The notes beneath the pieces are model-generated. The model saw only the letters and a program-made list of their open reading frames with translations, was not told where the DNA came from and made no database searches. From positions 1 to 64,000 of the forward strand of contig NZ_LVEJ01000023.1 in NCBI RefSeq assembly GCF_001648775.1: 64,000 nucleotides of DNA, written 5' to 3'. This document shows positions 7,982 through 17,403 of the stretch, one piece after another; the stretch's first letter is position 1; the number at the start of each line of letters is the position of its first letter. This DNA comes from Pseudomonas fluorescens (GTDB lineage: Bacteria; Pseudomonadota; Gammaproteobacteria; Pseudomonadales; Pseudomonadaceae). Made by a program: the position numbers and the translations under genes.

Positions 7982-9761
7982 CTGCGTTAATCCACTCTTT
8001 CACGACCTGAGCCACGCGACCCGGGTCCTCGGCCACCAGACTCTTGATTGCATTCAGTTGCGCGTCATAACCCTCACTTGGGCTCGGCAACAGAATGCTC
8101 TGCGGACCACCGAGGCTCACGCGGTCATTGGAAAGTTCGCCGTCCAGGCCGCCCATCCCGCCGAGTTCCACGTCGCTGCCAAGACCGGCCAGCTCCTTGC
8201 CTTTGCCGCCGCCGGTGATGTTGTTGAGCACCGGACGCAGCACACCAAACACCAGCACCAGGATGAACAACACCCCCAGCACTTGTTTGACGATGTCCCA
8301 GAACCATGGCTGGGAGTAGAACGGAATATCGGCAATCACTTCGCCGCGCTCGGCGGAGAACGGCATGTTGATCACGCTGACGCTGTCGCCACGGCTGGCG
8401 TCGAAACCGACGGCGTCCTGGACCAGACGGGTGAAGCGCGCCAATTCGTCGGCGCTCCACGGCGCGCGGGTGGTTTCACCGTTGGCCGCGTTGACCTTGA
8501 CCTGATCGTCAACCACCACCGACACCGACAGACGATTCAGGCGACCCTGCTGCTGTTTGGTGTGGCTGATGGAACGGTCGAGCTCGAAGTTCTTGGTCGA
8601 TTGTTGACGCTTGTCGGCCGGGTACGGCGCGAGCATTGGCTGGCCGGTGGCCGGGTCCATGATCTGCTGACCGTTGGCGTCAACCAATGGCTGACCTGGC
8701 TGCACCATCGCGGCTGGCGCTGCGGCACCACCGGTGGTTTGCGGCGCCGAGGCAGGCGCTGGCGGCTGGTTGCTCAGGGCACCCGGCACGCCTTGCGGGC
8801 CATTGCTGGCAGTGCGTTGTTCGTTGACCGACTGCTCGCTGCGCAACGCCGGTTGATCCGGGTTGAACTGCTCGGCAGTCGACTCGACGGCGTTGAAATC
8901 GATATCGGCCGAGACTTCCGCCTTGTAGCGATCGTTGCCCAGTACCGGTTGCAGAATGTTGTGCACGCGCTGGGTGAGCATGCTTTCCATGCGACGGCTG
9001 TAATCGAACTGCTTGCCGGCCATGGTCATTTCGGAGTTTTCCGCCTGATCAGAGAGCAAGGTGCCTTTCTGGTCGACGACGGTGATCTGCGATTTGCTCA
9101 GCTCGGGAACGGAAGTCGCGACCAGATTGATGATCGCAATCACCTGACCCGGTTCCAGCGAACGACCGGAGTACAGTTCAACCAGAACCGAAGCACTTGG
9201 CTTGCGTTCGTCACGCACGAACACCGAACTCTTCGGAATCGCCAGGTGCACGCGGGCACCCTTGACGTTGTTCAGGCTGGAAATGGTCCGCGCCAGTTCA
9301 CCTTCGAGGCCGCGACGATAGCGCGTGGCTTCCATGAACTGGCTGGTGCCCAGACCCTGTTCCTTGTCGAGGATTTCGAAACCGATATTGCCGTCGCTGG
9401 GAGTGACACCAGCAGCAGCGAGTTTCATCCGCGCACGGGACAAGTCATCGGCCTTGACCAGCAAGGCACCGGAGTTCGGTTCGACGTTGTAAGGAATGTC
9501 GGCGGCGGCCAGGGTTTCCATGACCTGCTTGGCGTCCATGCCGGCAAGGCTGCCGTACAACGGACGGTAATCCGGCTGCTGCGACCACAGCACCACGGCA
9601 AAGCCAATCGCCACGCTCGCAGCCAGGCCGACCAACAGGCCCACCTGACGCAGCATGGTCATCTCGGAGAGGTTTTCCAGGAAGGACAGGCCGAACAGCG
9701 GCGGTTTGCCGTCTATCGGGGTGGCCTTGGCCGGAACGTTATCGGCGACTGCTTCTGCCAT
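7974..9761 (-). CDS. fliF: Flagellar MS-ring protein FliF
   Basis: 595 residues, usual length. FliF forms the inner-membrane MS-ring, the first structure of the basal body. Two membrane segments frame the protein, one near residues 40-63 (VGLLVGLAASVAIGFAVVLW) and one near 488-510 (LGVLFILVLVFGVL). Between them lies the periplasmic ring-building region with a Pro/Gln/Ala-rich insert (about 325-380). The cytoplasmic tail binds FliG (DAQLNAIKSLVAEDPGRVAQVVKEWI). It follows fliE by 15 bases. Confidence 0.96.
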   Translation of the reverse strand: MAEAVADNVPAKATPIDGKPPLFGLSFLENLSEMTMLRQVGLLVGLAASVAIGFAVVLWSQQPDYRPLYGSLAGMDAKQVMETLAAADIPYNVEPNSGALLVKADDLSRARMKLAAAGVTPSDGNIGFEILDKEQGLGTSQFMEATRYRRGLEGELARTISSLNNVKGARVHLAIPKSSVFVRDERKPSASVLVELYSGRSLEPGQVIAIINLVATSVPELSKSQITVVDQKGTLLSDQAENSEMTMAGKQFDYSRRMESMLTQRVHNILQPVLGNDRYKAEVSADIDFNAVESTAEQFNPDQPALRSEQSVNEQRTASNGPQGVPGALSNQPPAPASAPQTTGGAAAPAAMVQPGQPLVDANGQQIMDPATGQPMLAPYPADKRQQSTKNFELDRSISHTKQQQGRLNRLSVSVVVDDQVKVNAANGETTRAPWSADELARFTRLVQDAVGFDASRGDSVSVINMPFSAERGEVIADIPFYSQPWFWDIVKQVLGVLFILVLVFGVLRPVLNNITGGGKGKELAGLGSDVELGGMGGLDGELSNDRVSLGGPQSILLPSPSEGYDAQLNAIKSLVAEDPGRVAQVVKEWINADE

Positions 9762-9776
9762 GACTCAATCTCGTCC

Positions 9777-10106
9777 TTAAACCGGCATCTGCATGATGTC
9801 TTGATAAGCCTGAACCAGCTTGTTGCGCACCTGGGTCAGAGCCTGGAACGACACGCTGGCTTTTTGCGAAGCGATCATCACGTCCGTCAGGTCGACGCCG
9901 CTCTTGCCCACTTCAAAGGCATTGGCCAACTGAGTCGACGCGGTCTGGGTATCGCTGACCTTATTGATCGCCTGACCGAGCATGTCGGAAAAGCTGCTGC
10001 CCGCCAGTTCAGGGACAGCGGTCGTCGATTTCGGCGCAGACATGGCATCCAGCTTCATGGCCTTCATGTCTGTCATCAACCGATTAAATTCAATACCTTG
10101 GCTCAT
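9777..10106 (-). CDS. fliE: Flagellar hook-basal body adapter FliE
   Basis: 109 residues. FliE is the first exported protein; it joins the MS-ring to the rod. The conserved C-terminal half (SFSDMLGQAINKVSDTQ ... TDVMIASQKASVSFQALTQVRNKLVQAYQDIMQMPV) is intact. It is the first gene of a fliEFGHIJ run and has a clear sigma-54 promoter about 60 bases upstream. Start ATG and MSQGIEFNRLM N-terminus agree with other Pseudomonas proteins. Confidence 0.96.
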   Translation of the reverse strand: MSQGIEFNRLMTDMKAMKLDAMSAPKSTTAVPELAGSSFSDMLGQAINKVSDTQTASTQLANAFEVGKSGVDLTDVMIASQKASVSFQALTQVRNKLVQAYQDIMQMPV

Positions 10107-10167
10107 GGTCTACTCTCTTGGGCGGCCCGCAATTTTTTGACACTCACTCGGCGGGTACACAGGTATT

Positions 10168-10183
10168 AGCAACAAGGGTGCCA
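10168..10183 (-). promoter_or_regulatory. Sigma-54 promoter of fliE operon (predicted)
   Basis: The minus strand reads TGGCACCCTTGTTGCT, close to the RpoN consensus with exact GG-N10-GC spacing, about 60 bases before the fliE ATG. In P. aeruginosa the fliE operon is a class III gene set driven by RpoN with FleR, whose gene lies directly upstream. Confidence 0.85.
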
Positions 10184-10200
10184 GCTCATGGGCACCCCTT
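10174..10200 (-). terminator. Hairpin after fleR overlapping the fliE promoter
   Basis: Minus strand: AAGGGGTGCC, 8-base loop, GGCACCCTT, a 9-10 bp stem with one bulge. It lies about 35 bases after the fleR stop and its second arm contains the -24 box of the fliE promoter. No strong U-run follows, so termination is uncertain. Confidence 0.45.
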
Positions 10201-10233
10201 CAGAAAAGCGTTTTCAACTTCTTGCGCCACCGC

Positions 10234-11634
10234 TCAGGTGGCGAACAGATAGCCTTCGACGTCCATCCCCGCATCACGCATTTGCGCCAGTTTGTAGCGC
10301 AGGGTGCGCGGGCTGATACCGAGCTTTTCCGCCGCCTCTTTGCGTCGGCCACGCTCGGTGCGCAGGGTATCGATAATCATCTGAAACTCCCGGCGGCGCA
10401 GGTCATCGCCGAGCGCACCGGCCGAATCCACTTCGATTTCCACCTCACGAATCACCACCGGCGCAGGCGCTGCAATCGGCAAAGTGGCGAACGTTACGGC
10501 ACCGGCCAGACAGAAATCCTGCGGTTGAATCAACCCGCCCTGCTGCAAAATCAGCGCGCGCTGAATCGCGTTATCCAGTTCACGTACGTTGCCCGGCCAT
10601 GGGTAAGCGGTCAGGCACGCTTGCGCTTCGGGCGAGAGTTTCGCCGCCGCGTGCTTCATTTTATTGACGTGTTTGGCCAGCAACCTTTCGGCCAGCGGCA
10701 AGATATCGGCAGTGCGCTCGCGAAGTGGACGCCACGCCAGAGGAAAAACCGACAAACGGTAAAAAAGGTCTTCACGGAAACGCCCCGCCGCCACTTCGCC
10801 GGCGAGATCGCGGTTGGTGGTGGCGACCACGCGAATGTCGAGGGCGATCGGCTTGCGTGCACCGACGCGCTCGACCTCGCGTTCTTGCAACACGCGCAGC
10901 AGCTTGGCTTGCAGGCCGAGGGGCATTTCGGAAATTTCGTCGAGCAGCAGGGTGCCGCCGTCGGCCTGTTCGAACTTGCCTGCCTGCGCGGCGATAGCGC
11001 CGGTAAAGGAACCCTTCTCGTGCCCGAACAACGTCGCTTCGAGCATGTTGTCCGGGATCGCCGCACAGTTGATCGCAATGAACGGTTGATTGGCGCGATG
11101 GGATTGCTGGTGAATGTAGCGCGCCAGCACTTCTTTACCGGTACCGGATTCGCCCGAAATCAACACGGTGGAATCGCTGCGCGCTACACGCGCCGCCAGC
11201 TCCAGCAATTGTGCGCTGGCCGGCTCGACGGCGATCGGCCCCTCGGCCTCGCCGACACTGAGACTGCCCAGCGCATGCCGCGCGACCAGATCCAGCAGCG
11301 CCTTGGGTTCGAACGGTTTGACCAGATAGTCCGCAGCGCCCTGGCGCATCGCATCGACCGCGCGCTCGACGGCGCCATGCGCGGTCATTAGCAACACCGG
11401 CAATTGCGGCTGGCGAGCACGCAACAGCGAAAGCAATTGATGGCCATCCATGCCGGGCATGTTGACGTCACTGACCACCAGACTGAACGCCTCTCGTGCC
11501 ACCGCCGTCAGCGCTTCCTCGGCGCAACCGACTGCCAGGTAATCGTGCCCGGCCAACAGCAACGTATCGGCCAGCGCCTCGCGCAACGAGCGGTCATCCT
11601 CGACCAGCAAAACCTTGATGCCCATGTCTTTCAC
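10234..11634 (-). CDS. fleR: Sigma-54-dependent response regulator FleR
   Basis: 466 residues from the GTG. Receiver domain (about 1-120, phospho-Asp56 in VVSDVNMPG), AAA+ domain (Walker A GESGTGK at 161-167, sigma-54 contact loop GSFTGA at 208-213) and a C-terminal Fis-type helix-turn-helix (EAAEKLGISPRTLRYKLAQM). FleR, phosphorylated by FleS, activates the RpoN promoters of basal body and hook genes. The GTG at 11634 overlaps the fleS stop by four bases; an ATG at 11625 (MGIKVLLVEDD) is an equally good start. FleSR and FleQ sit together as in P. aeruginosa PA1097-1099. Confidence 0.94.
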   Translation of the reverse strand: MKDMGIKVLLVEDDRSLREALADTLLLAGHDYLAVGCAEEALTAVAREAFSLVVSDVNMPGMDGHQLLSLLRARQPQLPVLLMTAHGAVERAVDAMRQGAADYLVKPFEPKALLDLVARHALGSLSVGEAEGPIAVEPASAQLLELAARVARSDSTVLISGESGTGKEVLARYIHQQSHRANQPFIAINCAAIPDNMLEATLFGHEKGSFTGAIAAQAGKFEQADGGTLLLDEISEMPLGLQAKLLRVLQEREVERVGARKPIALDIRVVATTNRDLAGEVAAGRFREDLFYRLSVFPLAWRPLRERTADILPLAERLLAKHVNKMKHAAAKLSPEAQACLTAYPWPGNVRELDNAIQRALILQQGGLIQPQDFCLAGAVTFATLPIAAPAPVVIREVEIEVDSAGALGDDLRRREFQMIIDTLRTERGRRKEAAEKLGISPRTLRYKLAQMRDAGMDVEGYLFAT

Positions 11635-12839
11635 TCAGCTCCCTGTACAGCGGAAAACAGCGGCAGGATCACCTGCGCGCACGTGCCGCGCCCTACCCGC
11701 GAACGCAGCAGCAATTCTCCCTGATGTGCCCGGGCCACAGCCTTGACCACGGTCAGGCCGAGGCCGGTACCGGTGACTTTGGTGGTAAAAAACGGCTCAC
11801 CCAGACGCGCCAGAACGGCAGGTTCAATTCCGCCACCACTGTCGCTGACGCTGATGCGCAACGTGTTGTCGCGGGTGTAGCAATGCACCTTCAGGCGCAC
11901 ATCACCGGCGCTGGCCTGAATGGCGTTTTCGATCAGGTTCAACAGCGCGCCGACCAGGGTGTCGCGGTTGCACAGCAACTCCCCGACATGGCTGTCGCAC
12001 TGCCAGCGGATTGGCAGGTCCTGCACATGAGTCAACGCCGCCGCTTGTAGCGCCTGCATCAAGGCATTGGGCGTCAGGCGATCGGTCAGCGGCAATTCAC
12101 CGCGAGCGAACACCAGCATGTCGCGGACCTGATGCTCGAGTTCGTGCAGACGCTCTTTAAGGCGGCCGGCGAAACGCTGCTGGGTGGCGACCGGCAATTC
12201 CTGCTCAGTCAAATGACTGGCGTAAAGCAAAGCGGCGGACAGCGGCGTGCGGATCTGATGGGCCAGCGAGGCGACCATGCGCCCCAGCGAGGACAAACGC
12301 TCGTGGCGCGCCAATTGATCTTGCAGGTGACGGGTTTCTGTCAGGTCGTTGAGCAGCACCAATTGCCCCGGCTCAGCATCCAGCGAGCGGGTGGCAATCG
12401 ACAGGCGTCGACCGTTTTTCAGGGAAATTTCATGACCGTCGTCTTCACGCGGGGCGAAGCAGCGCGCGATTACCTGACGCCACAACTCGCCTTCAAGCGG
12501 CAGGCCAAGCAGTTCGATGGCCGCCGGATTGGCCTCGCGCACCCTGCCGTGACCGTCAATCACGATGACGCCACCGGGCAACAGATCAAGGAGGTTTTGC
12601 AGGCGGTTGGCCAAGCGTTCTTTTTCTGCCAGCTCTTGCATGCGCTGGGCGCTGACCACCGCCAGTTCACCCTTGAGCTCGGTCACCCGCGCTTCAAGCA
12701 TGCTGTAGGAGTCAGTCAGTTGGCTGGACATCTGGCTGAACAGCTCGAAAGCCTGCTCAAGGCCCTGTCGGCTTGCCTGCTCTACGGAGGACGGCTGCCC
12801 CTCGGGACTGGAGGCAGAAGACATCTGGGCTTGGGGCAT
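11631..12839 (-). CDS. fleS: Sensor histidine kinase FleS
   Basis: 402 residues, no membrane segment, so a cytoplasmic kinase. A coiled-coil region (about 35-85) leads to a PAS domain (about 80-170), a HisKA dimerisation domain with phospho-His at about 194 (SLAHQIRTPLSAALLYA) and an HATPase_c domain with N-box LNLIENAIQAS and G-boxes DSGGGI and GTGLGL. It phosphorylates FleR, whose gene overlaps its stop codon. A sigma-54 promoter lies about 55 bases upstream, consistent with activation by FleQ. Confidence 0.94.
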   Translation of the reverse strand: MPQAQMSSASSPEGQPSSVEQASRQGLEQAFELFSQMSSQLTDSYSMLEARVTELKGELAVVSAQRMQELAEKERLANRLQNLLDLLPGGVIVIDGHGRVREANPAAIELLGLPLEGELWRQVIARCFAPREDDGHEISLKNGRRLSIATRSLDAEPGQLVLLNDLTETRHLQDQLARHERLSSLGRMVASLAHQIRTPLSAALLYASHLTEQELPVATQQRFAGRLKERLHELEHQVRDMLVFARGELPLTDRLTPNALMQALQAAALTHVQDLPIRWQCDSHVGELLCNRDTLVGALLNLIENAIQASAGDVRLKVHCYTRDNTLRISVSDSGGGIEPAVLARLGEPFFTTKVTGTGLGLTVVKAVARAHQGELLLRSRVGRGTCAQVILPLFSAVQGAE

Positions 12840-12892
12840 TGTGCTTTCTCGCTTGGCTGACCGTCAGTTAAACGGAACGTTGCGAGGGCTGT

Positions 12893-12909
12893 AGCAATAC
12901 CCGTGCCTA
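12893..12909 (-). promoter_or_regulatory. Sigma-54 promoter of fleSR (predicted)
   Basis: The minus strand reads TAGGCACGGGTATTGCT, a match to GGCACG-N4-TTGCT with GG-N10-GC spacing, about 55 bases before the fleS ATG. It fits the class II position of fleSR, activated by FleQ with RpoN. Confidence 0.85.
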
Positions 12910-12934
12910 AAAAAAAACGCTTATAAATGAAGCG
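12909..12934 (-). terminator. Terminator after fleQ
   Basis: Minus strand: CGCTT, 7-base loop, AAGCG, then a run of nine T. The stem is short but the U-run is strong. It ends fleQ transcription right before the fleSR promoter, so regulator genes are separate units. Confidence 0.6.
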
Positions 12935-12949
12935 GTTGAAAAACAGGCG

Positions 12950-14425
<1,476 letters not shown>

Positions 14426-14531
14426 GCAATAGCAACTTCCCTAGTCAACTCAATGCCCAAAATAAGGGGCAAGCGAGACGCTTGCAGGACACCATGTGCC
14501 TGTAGACGCCTGAAATCTGAAAACAGCCACT

Positions 14532-14560
14532 AGTTAAGTCAAAAAACCGTGCACAGTCAA
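14532..14560 (-). promoter_or_regulatory. Possible sigma-70 promoter of fleQ
   Basis: The minus strand has TTGACT, 17 bases, TTAACT, about 107 bases before the fleQ start. The -35 is good, the -10 poor. FleQ is made from a sigma-70 promoter in P. aeruginosa; no sigma-54 site is seen here. Confidence 0.3.
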
Positions 14561-14597
14561 ATTTATGGCGCACATGTCTGGATTAACTGGGGGTTAA

Positions 14598-14894
14598 TTA
14601 ACCAAACAGATGGTAAACCTTTGCCGCCTTTTGCGCTTGGGTGATCTGCGACATCTCGTTGGCTATCGCCTGCCGCTCACCCATCGCCACCTCAAGAAGC
14701 TCTTTGTAGACGTGCAGCAGCTCCTCGAGATTGTTGCGCAACGCGTCCTCATCCAGCGCCGCTTCAGCCATGACGTCTTCCATGCAGGAACGGCAAGCCA
14801 GATCCAGCTCGCCAATGGCTTCCCAGTTGCGTTCGGACAAGGCTGTGACCAATGCTTCCCGGGTATCGGCGATTCGCTGCAATACAAGACTCAT
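14598..14894 (-). CDS. fliT: FliT-like flagellar chaperone
   Basis: 98 residues, all-helical and acidic. Its place directly after fliS and before fleQ matches the small protein of P. aeruginosa PA1096 (fleP) and the FliT chaperones elsewhere, which bind FliD before export. It starts 10 bases after the fliS stop and is likely cotranscribed. Two Cys in LACRSCMEDV are notable. Sequence identity in this family is low, so the call depends on size, helicity and position; its exact partner is not shown by the sequence. Confidence 0.7.
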   Translation of the reverse strand: MSLVLQRIADTREALVTALSERNWEAIGELDLACRSCMEDVMAEAALDEDALRNNLEELLHVYKELLEVAMGERQAIANEMSQITQAQKAAKVYHLFG

Positions 14895-14904
14895 GACGAT
14901 CTCC

Positions 14905-15300
14905 TTAAAACTGGGGGCCTGGTGGAGCGATGCCGTCCCAGCCTTCCTTTACGGTGCGCAGCAGACCGGCCACTTCGTCGAGGATCTTCGGATCACTCTT
15001 GATGTTGGCTTCGGCCAGTCGCTTCATCATGTAGATGTAGAGCTGGTTGAGTTCAGCCACTGAATCGGCGCTGTTTTCCAGATCCAGACCTTCACACAAG
15101 CCGCCAATGATGCCAACAGCTTTGCTGATAGCCGTGCACTTGGCAGCAATATCCTTGCGCTCAATGGCGCCCTTGGCCTCGGCGATACGCCCCAGACCAC
15201 CTTCCATCAACATTTGCACCAGACGGTGCGGGCTCGCTTCGGACGTCTGAGCGTGTGCGCCGACTTTCTGGTATTGCCGAAGGGCTAACATCGGATTCAT
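14905..15300 (-). CDS. fliS: Flagellin export chaperone FliS
   Basis: 131 residues, usual length. FliS binds the disordered C-terminal D0 of flagellin and keeps it unfolded for export. The family signature is present: MNPMLALRQYQKV at the start, the tail of conserved helix ASPHRLVQMLMEGGLGRIAEAKGAIE (about 20-45), then IIGGLCEGLDLE and LNQLYIYMMKRLAEANI. A sigma-28-type promoter and a terminator lie between it and fliD, so it may have its own transcript with fliT. Confidence 0.95.
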   Translation of the reverse strand: MNPMLALRQYQKVGAHAQTSEASPHRLVQMLMEGGLGRIAEAKGAIERKDIAAKCTAISKAVGIIGGLCEGLDLENSADSVAELNQLYIYMMKRLAEANIKSDPKILDEVAGLLRTVKEGWDGIAPPGPQF

Positions 15301-15337
15301 GTTCTACCTCATTGCCACATTGACTCGTATAACCAGT

Positions 15338-15364
15338 GTATCGCCAACGAATCAGAGAACTTTA
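15338..15364 (-). promoter_or_regulatory. Sigma-28 (FliA) promoter of fliS (predicted)
   Basis: Minus strand: TAAAGTTC, 11 bases, GGCGATAC, against the consensus TAAAGTTT-N11-GCCGATAA with exact spacing. It starts about 40 bases before the fliS ATG and lies downstream of the fliD terminator. Confidence 0.6.
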
Positions 15365-15373
15365 GATCAAAAA

Positions 15374-15419
15374 GACAAAAACCCGGCACACGCCGATAAA
15401 GCGTAGCCGGGTTTTTGTC
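15374..15419 (-). terminator. Rho-independent terminator after fliD
   Basis: A perfect 14-bp stem, GACAAAAACCCGGC with GCCGGGTTTTTGTC, with an 18-base loop holding a small inner stem (ACGC/GCGT). T-runs occur on either side, so it could work in both directions. It starts about 12 bases past the fliD stop and splits fliD from fliS. Confidence 0.85.
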
Positions 15420-15430
15420 GTGCCTGCCTG

Positions 15431-16891
15431 TTACTTCGCGGACTGCTGAGCGTTCAGCGAGCTGAAGAACGACGTGATGTTGCTCGCCGTCGCCTTCATC
15501 TGGCCTACCAGCAAGTCCATGGCGTTGTACTTGGCAGTCAACGTCTTGGTCAGGTTCTCGACACGCAGGTCCAGCGCCGCCTGCTGGTCGGTCAGGTTTC
15601 TGGTGTTTTTAGTGAGAATGGCCATGCGCTGATCAAGCAAACCAGGGCTGCTCAGATTACCCGCCGGAGGCTTGAGATACGGATCAACCGCCTTGTTCAT
15701 ACGCGCCAGCAGACCATTGGTGTCGTTGGTGCCAGTGAACAACTGCTGAACCTGGCCAGTCATGCCTGGCTGCGCCATGGTTTTGGTGAAAGCAGCGGTA
15801 TCGAACGTCAGGTTACCGGTGTTACGGTCGGTCATCACACCCAACTGCGACAACATCGCCAACGGACCACCAGCCCCTTCCGCCGTCAATTGACCACGAA
15901 TATCGGCAATCAGCGTGCGCGGCATCGCGTCGCCAGTGAAAGCCGCCTGCACAGTCAGCTTGCCATCGGCATCCGGCGTCGCCTTGGACAGCGTATCGAT
16001 GGTGGTCTTCAACGTGTTGTAAGCGTCGACGAACGATTGAATCGATGTCTGCAGACCTTTGGTGTTGGCGTCCACGCTGACAACAGTCGGCGTCGCAACG
16101 CCACCCACGACAGGGCTGACCGTCGTCAGGTTCAGGGTCAAGCCACTGATTGCACCGGTCACCGTGTTGCTTTTGCTGGTGACTGCAAGACCGTCGATGG
16201 TCAGCTTGGCGTTCATCGCGACGCCGTTCACGGCGCCTGAAGCGCCTGCAGCCGGGTTATTGCCCATCGGCTGGGTGCCATCGATTTCCAGACCGGCAAT
16301 ACCGCTGACTTTGAGGTCGGAGCCTTCACCGGTCTTGCTCGAACTGATCACCAGGCGCGAAGCGCCCGAGGCGTCGGTCACAATGTTGGCGGAGATACCG
16401 TTCGCACCCTGAGCCTTGTTGATGGCGTCGCGGGTGGTCTGCAAAGTGGAATTGGCAGGAATGTCGACATTGTAATCAGTGCCATTCTGACTGATTTTCA
16501 GGGTACCACTCGGAATGGCACTGGCGGTACCGCCGGCGAAAGAGGCGCTGGCGACTTTCGAACCAGTGGCCAATTGACTGACAACGACGTTGTAACTGCC
16601 CGTCACTGCGGTGCTGTCGGACGTCGCGCTCAGATTCGTATTGCTCGAAGTCGCGTTGAAACCAGCAAAGGCAGGATTGGTCTTGCTGCCCAGATTGGTC
16701 ATCGCCGTCTGGAACGCGGTCAATGCACTCTTGAGCGAACCGACGCCGGAAATCTTCAGCGTGTTGGCTTTGGTCGCGGTGTCGATCTGTGTCTGCTTCG
16801 GCGCCTTGTCAGCGTTGACCAGCGCAGTGACGATCGCACCGATGTCCAGGCCGGAACCCAGTCCGGAACCCGGTAGAATTGGACTTGCCAT
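15431..16891 (-). CDS. fliD: Flagellar filament cap protein FliD
   Basis: 486 residues. FliD forms the cap at the filament tip under which flagellin folds, and can bind mucin. The N-terminal signature MASPILPGSGLGSGLDIGAIVTALVNADK and the C-terminal helical part (LDLRVENLTKTLTAKYNAMDLLVGQMKATASNITSFF) are both typical. I chose the ATG at 16891, which has GAAGGGAG six bases upstream; a start two codons earlier (16897) would overlap that ribosome site. A sigma-54 promoter is expected, but the best candidate (around TGGCATGAATAATGTT) is poor. Confidence 0.94.
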   Translation of the reverse strand: MASPILPGSGLGSGLDIGAIVTALVNADKAPKQTQIDTATKANTLKISGVGSLKSALTAFQTAMTNLGSKTNPAFAGFNATSSNTNLSATSDSTAVTGSYNVVVSQLATGSKVASASFAGGTASAIPSGTLKISQNGTDYNVDIPANSTLQTTRDAINKAQGANGISANIVTDASGASRLVISSSKTGEGSDLKVSGIAGLEIDGTQPMGNNPAAGASGAVNGVAMNAKLTIDGLAVTSKSNTVTGAISGLTLNLTTVSPVVGGVATPTVVSVDANTKGLQTSIQSFVDAYNTLKTTIDTLSKATPDADGKLTVQAAFTGDAMPRTLIADIRGQLTAEGAGGPLAMLSQLGVMTDRNTGNLTFDTAAFTKTMAQPGMTGQVQQLFTGTNDTNGLLARMNKAVDPYLKPPAGNLSSPGLLDQRMAILTKNTRNLTDQQAALDLRVENLTKTLTAKYNAMDLLVGQMKATASNITSFFSSLNAQQSAK

Positions 16892-16973
16892 GTGCATCTC
16901 CCTTCAGATTGTTGCCATTCTTTTGACCGTTACAGGCGTCCTGAGAACAGACAAACATTATTCATGCCAGCTA

Positions 16974-17330
16974 TCAGACTTTGGCGTCGAACAACACGTG
17001 GCTTGCATTGGCCAGGCTGTCTGCCAGCTTGAGAGCTTCTGCGGAGGGAATCTGTCGAACGACCTCACCCGTCTCGCTTGCGATCACCTTGACGATGACC
17101 TTCCCGGAATGCTCGTCGATCGAGAACTCCAGATTGCGCTTGATCGATTGAACAAACTTCTCGATCTCCTGCACCGCCAGCTTCAACTTGGCGTCGTCCG
17201 AATCCTGACTCTTGGCAGCGACCGGCGCTTCAGCCTTGACAACTTTAGGCGTCTCTGACGGTTTGTCAGCGACCGGCGTGACTGGCTTGGGAGCCGGATA
17301 AGACTGGTTAAGCTTGACGCTCATGTCCAT
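16974..17330 (-). CDS. flaG: Flagellar protein FlaG
   Basis: About 118 residues. FlaG proteins affect filament length and stability by an unknown route. The C-terminal domain (about 55-118; LKLAVQEIEKFVQSIKRNLEFSIDEHSGKVIVKVIASETGEVVRQIPSAEALKLA) is the conserved part; the N-terminal 50 residues are Pro/Lys/Val rich. Three in-frame starts lie close together; the ATG at 17330 has AGGAGG eight bases before it and is preferred to 17336 or the GTG at 17339. It lies between fliC and fliD, as in P. aeruginosa. Confidence 0.88.
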   Translation of the reverse strand: MDMSVKLNQSYPAPKPVTPVADKPSETPKVVKAEAPVAAKSQDSDDAKLKLAVQEIEKFVQSIKRNLEFSIDEHSGKVIVKVIASETGEVVRQIPSAEALKLADSLANASHVLFDAKV

Positions 17331-17349
17331 GCTCATCACCTCCTAACGT

Positions 17350-17387
17350 AAAAAGGCGAGAGAGCGCGACCAGCGCACCCTCCCGCC
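17350..17387 (-). terminator. Terminator after fliC
   Basis: Minus strand: GGCGGGAGGGTGCGC, loop TGGT, CGCGCTCTCTCGCC, then TTTTT. The stem has mismatches but is long and GC-rich. It lies 16 bases after the fliC stop and would make the abundant flagellin mRNA mostly monocistronic, with flaG served by read-through or its own start. Confidence 0.75.
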
Positions 17388-17403
17388 CAAACTTGTTCCG
17401 AAA

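Noticed and set aside
16945..16975. Possible sigma-54 promoter of fliD (TGGCATGAATAATGTT)
   Set aside because: The -24 half is fair but the -12 half lacks TTGC; not enough to list, though fliD should need one.
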